This document shows positions 6,657-7,203 of a stretch of DNA of 7,203 bases, piece after piece. The stretch lies in assembly GCA_031255355.1 (NCBI GenBank), contig JAIRSR010000205.1, positions 1 through 7,203 of the forward strand, written 5' to 3'. Source of the stretch: Clostridiales bacterium (GTDB lineage Bacteria > Bacillota > Clostridia > Monoglobales > Firm-18). The position numbers and the translations under genes are program-made. The notes beneath the pieces are model-generated. The model was not told the origin of the DNA and did no database searches. It saw only the letters and a list, made by a program, of their open reading frames with translations. The first letter of the stretch is position 1. Each line of letters opens with the position of its first letter.

Positions 6657-6995
6657 TCAAACACGCCCTAAGGAATTTTTCGCTTTTTCGGTGAGGTTCG
6701 CCGTAATCAACGCCGCCGCTTCCGTCATATGCCGCGCGGCTCTCTCCCGCAATGCCGCGCACCGCGCCGCGACTTCCCGCGCTTCATCACGCGCTTGCGC
6801 GTTTGCCTCGTCCTCCGCTTCGCAAATGCGCCGCGCCAACGCCTCCTCCAGCGTCCGCGCCTGTTCCTCCGCGCGGAGTTTCGCTTCGTCACGCGCCTTG
6901 GCAAGCAACGCTTCCGCATCCTCACGCGCCTTGGCAAGCAACGCTTCCGCTTGCTTCTCCGCGTCTTTAAGATTGGTGAGAATTTCCAAACTCAT
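6657..6995 (-). CDS. atpH: V/A-type ATPase peripheral-stalk subunit H (G-like, NtpF)
   Basis: First gene of the operon: the small G-like stalk subunit (H in archaea, NtpF in E. hirae) that winds around subunit E. It has 112 residues, normal length, and is almost entirely helical: an Ala/Glu/Arg-rich chain without membrane segment or signal peptide. From residue 16 it can be laid out in eight consecutive 11-residue units (AEALLAKARED, AEALLAKARDE, AKLRAEEQART and so on), the hendecad spacing of right-handed coiled coils known for this stalk. The first two units are nearly identical and come from a 33-base tandem duplication. Sequence alone is low in complexity, so the identification rests mainly on position ahead of atpI, length and periodicity; the N-terminus MSLEILTNLKDAEKQAE also fits. 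The ATG at 6993-6995 has AAAGGAG 9 bases upstream. It starts 40 bases after the wecB stop. Confidence 0.87.
   Translation of the reverse strand: MSLEILTNLKDAEKQAEALLAKAREDAEALLAKARDEAKLRAEEQARTLEEALARRICEAEDEANAQARDEAREVAARCAALRERAARHMTEAAALITANLTEKAKNSLGRV
6885..6950 (-). repeat. 33-bp in-frame tandem duplication in atpH
   Basis: Bases 6885-6917 and 6918-6950 match at 31 of 33 positions, with 29 consecutive identical bases (6889-6917 and 6922-6950). The unit encodes AEALLAKARE(D/E-type end), residues 16-26 and 27-37 of subunit H. Its length of exactly 11 codons adds one hendecad and keeps the coiled-coil register. Confidence 0.9.
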
Positions 6996-7004
6996 AAGGC
7001 TTCG

Positions 7005-7011
7005 CTCCTTT
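7005..7011 (-). promoter_or_regulatory. Ribosome binding site of atpH
   Basis: AAAGGAG on the minus strand, 9 bases before the ATG at 6993-6995. It lies one base after a small hairpin (7013-7027). Confidence 0.75.
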
Positions 7012-7012
7012 C

Positions 7013-7027
7013 GCCGTACTGCACGGC
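7013..7027 (-). other. Hairpin between wecB and the atpH ribosome site
   Basis: Perfect 5-base arms GCCGT and ACGGC enclose a 5-base loop in the 40-base wecB-atpH gap. There is no T-run after it, so it is not a convincing terminator. I also see no -35/-10 pair in the gap, so the atp genes may be transcribed from within or upstream of wecB. Confidence 0.35.
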
Positions 7028-7035
7028 AGTCCTCG

Positions 7036-7203
7036 TCACACCGTCAAATCCACGGGACGCGCACCTTTGCCGAATCGGTACAGAATCGCGTCCGCGATTC
7101 GTTCCGACGCGTTGCCGTCGCCGTAGGGATTCACCGCGTGTGCCATTTCACGGTACGCGCCGCTGTCGGTGAGCAGCCGCGCCGCCATATCGTAAATCGT
7201 GCC
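7036..7203 (-). CDS. wecB: UDP-N-acetylglucosamine 2-epimerase, C-terminal 55 residues (cut by window edge)
   Basis: End of a non-hydrolysing UDP-GlcNAc 2-epimerase (EC 5.1.3.14), a cytoplasmic enzyme that interconverts UDP-GlcNAc and UDP-ManNAc for cell-wall and surface polysaccharides. I translated it by hand: it reads GTIYDMAARLLTDSGAYREM, then AHAVNPYGDGNASERIADAI and a short tail ending VDLTV. NPYGDGxASERI is the well-known C-terminal motif of the WecB/MnaA family, and the preceding MA..LL.D...Y..M pattern matches too. The frame is open to base 7203, so about 85% of the gene lies outside. It ends in TGA at 7036-7038 on the same strand as the atp genes and 40 bases ahead of atpH, so co-transcription is possible. 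The substrate-level role (wecB versus mnaA naming) cannot be settled from this fragment. Confidence 0.9.
   Translation of the reverse strand, partial: GTIYDMAARLLTDSGAYREMAHAVNPYGDGNASERIADAILYRFGKGARPVDLTV

Noticed and set aside
6996..7035. Possible promoter or terminator between wecB and atpH.
   Set aside because: No -10/-35 pair and no stem followed by a T-run in these 40 bases; only a small hairpin, listed separately with low confidence.
7083..7100. 8-bp inverted repeat (GAATCGCG-TC-CGCGATTC) near the end of wecB.
   Set aside because: It lies in the codons for the conserved R-I-A-D-A-I stretch and is explained by coding for I-A-D-A-I with this codon bias; no terminator follows.
1..7203. 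A wholly new system hidden in the window.
   Set aside because: All eight atp genes and the epimerase fragment are recognised families in a known order, with no leftover region larger than 62 bases. Nothing supports an undescribed defence, mobile or RNA system here.

Overview
The window is the greater part of one minus-strand operon for a V/A-type (archaeal-type, 'vacuolar-like') rotary ATPase, read from high to low coordinates: atpH-atpI-atpK-atpE-atpC-atpF-atpA-atpB. It follows the last 55 codons of a UDP-GlcNAc 2-epimerase gene (wecB type) on the same strand. The order matches the Enterococcus hirae/clostridial ntpFIKECGAB(D) operon, so subunit D is expected just beyond base 1, where atpB is cut. 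Every subunit seen is intact, with no frameshift and no mobile element, RNA gene or CRISPR array.

The organism is most likely an anaerobic Firmicute (Clostridia-like). The gene order is that of clostridia and enterococci, the protein motifs resemble E. hirae Ntp subunits, ribosome sites are strong AAGGAGG types, and a wecB-like gene sits directly upstream. The DNA is G+C-rich with heavy GCG/CGC/CCG codon use, so a high-GC uncultured lineage is plausible. The genus cannot be named.

Layout: 7036-7203 is the end of wecB. 6657-6995 (H), 4656-6611 (I), 4106-4612 (K) and 3581-4090 (E) encode a peripheral-stalk subunit, the membrane stator, the rotor ring and the second peripheral-stalk subunit. 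2517-3518 (C) and 2189-2512 (F) are the socket that joins the central stalk to the ring and a central-stalk subunit. 368-2140 (A) and 1-371 (B) are the catalytic and non-catalytic head subunits. Gaps are 4-62 bases and A/B overlap by 4 bases. No gene-free stretch approaches 300 bases.

Together they form one machine. A3B3 hydrolyses or makes ATP, D/F/C and the K ring rotate, I carries the ion half-channels, and E/H hold the head still. The K subunit keeps all the side chains that bind Na+ in the E. hirae ring, so a sodium-coupled enzyme is the best guess.

I see no undescribed system here. The points worth a second look are a recent in-frame duplication in H, the wecB neighbour (a place usually next to F-type ATP synthase in Firmicutes), palindromes in the E/C and F/A gaps, weak initiation at A, and a short E subunit.
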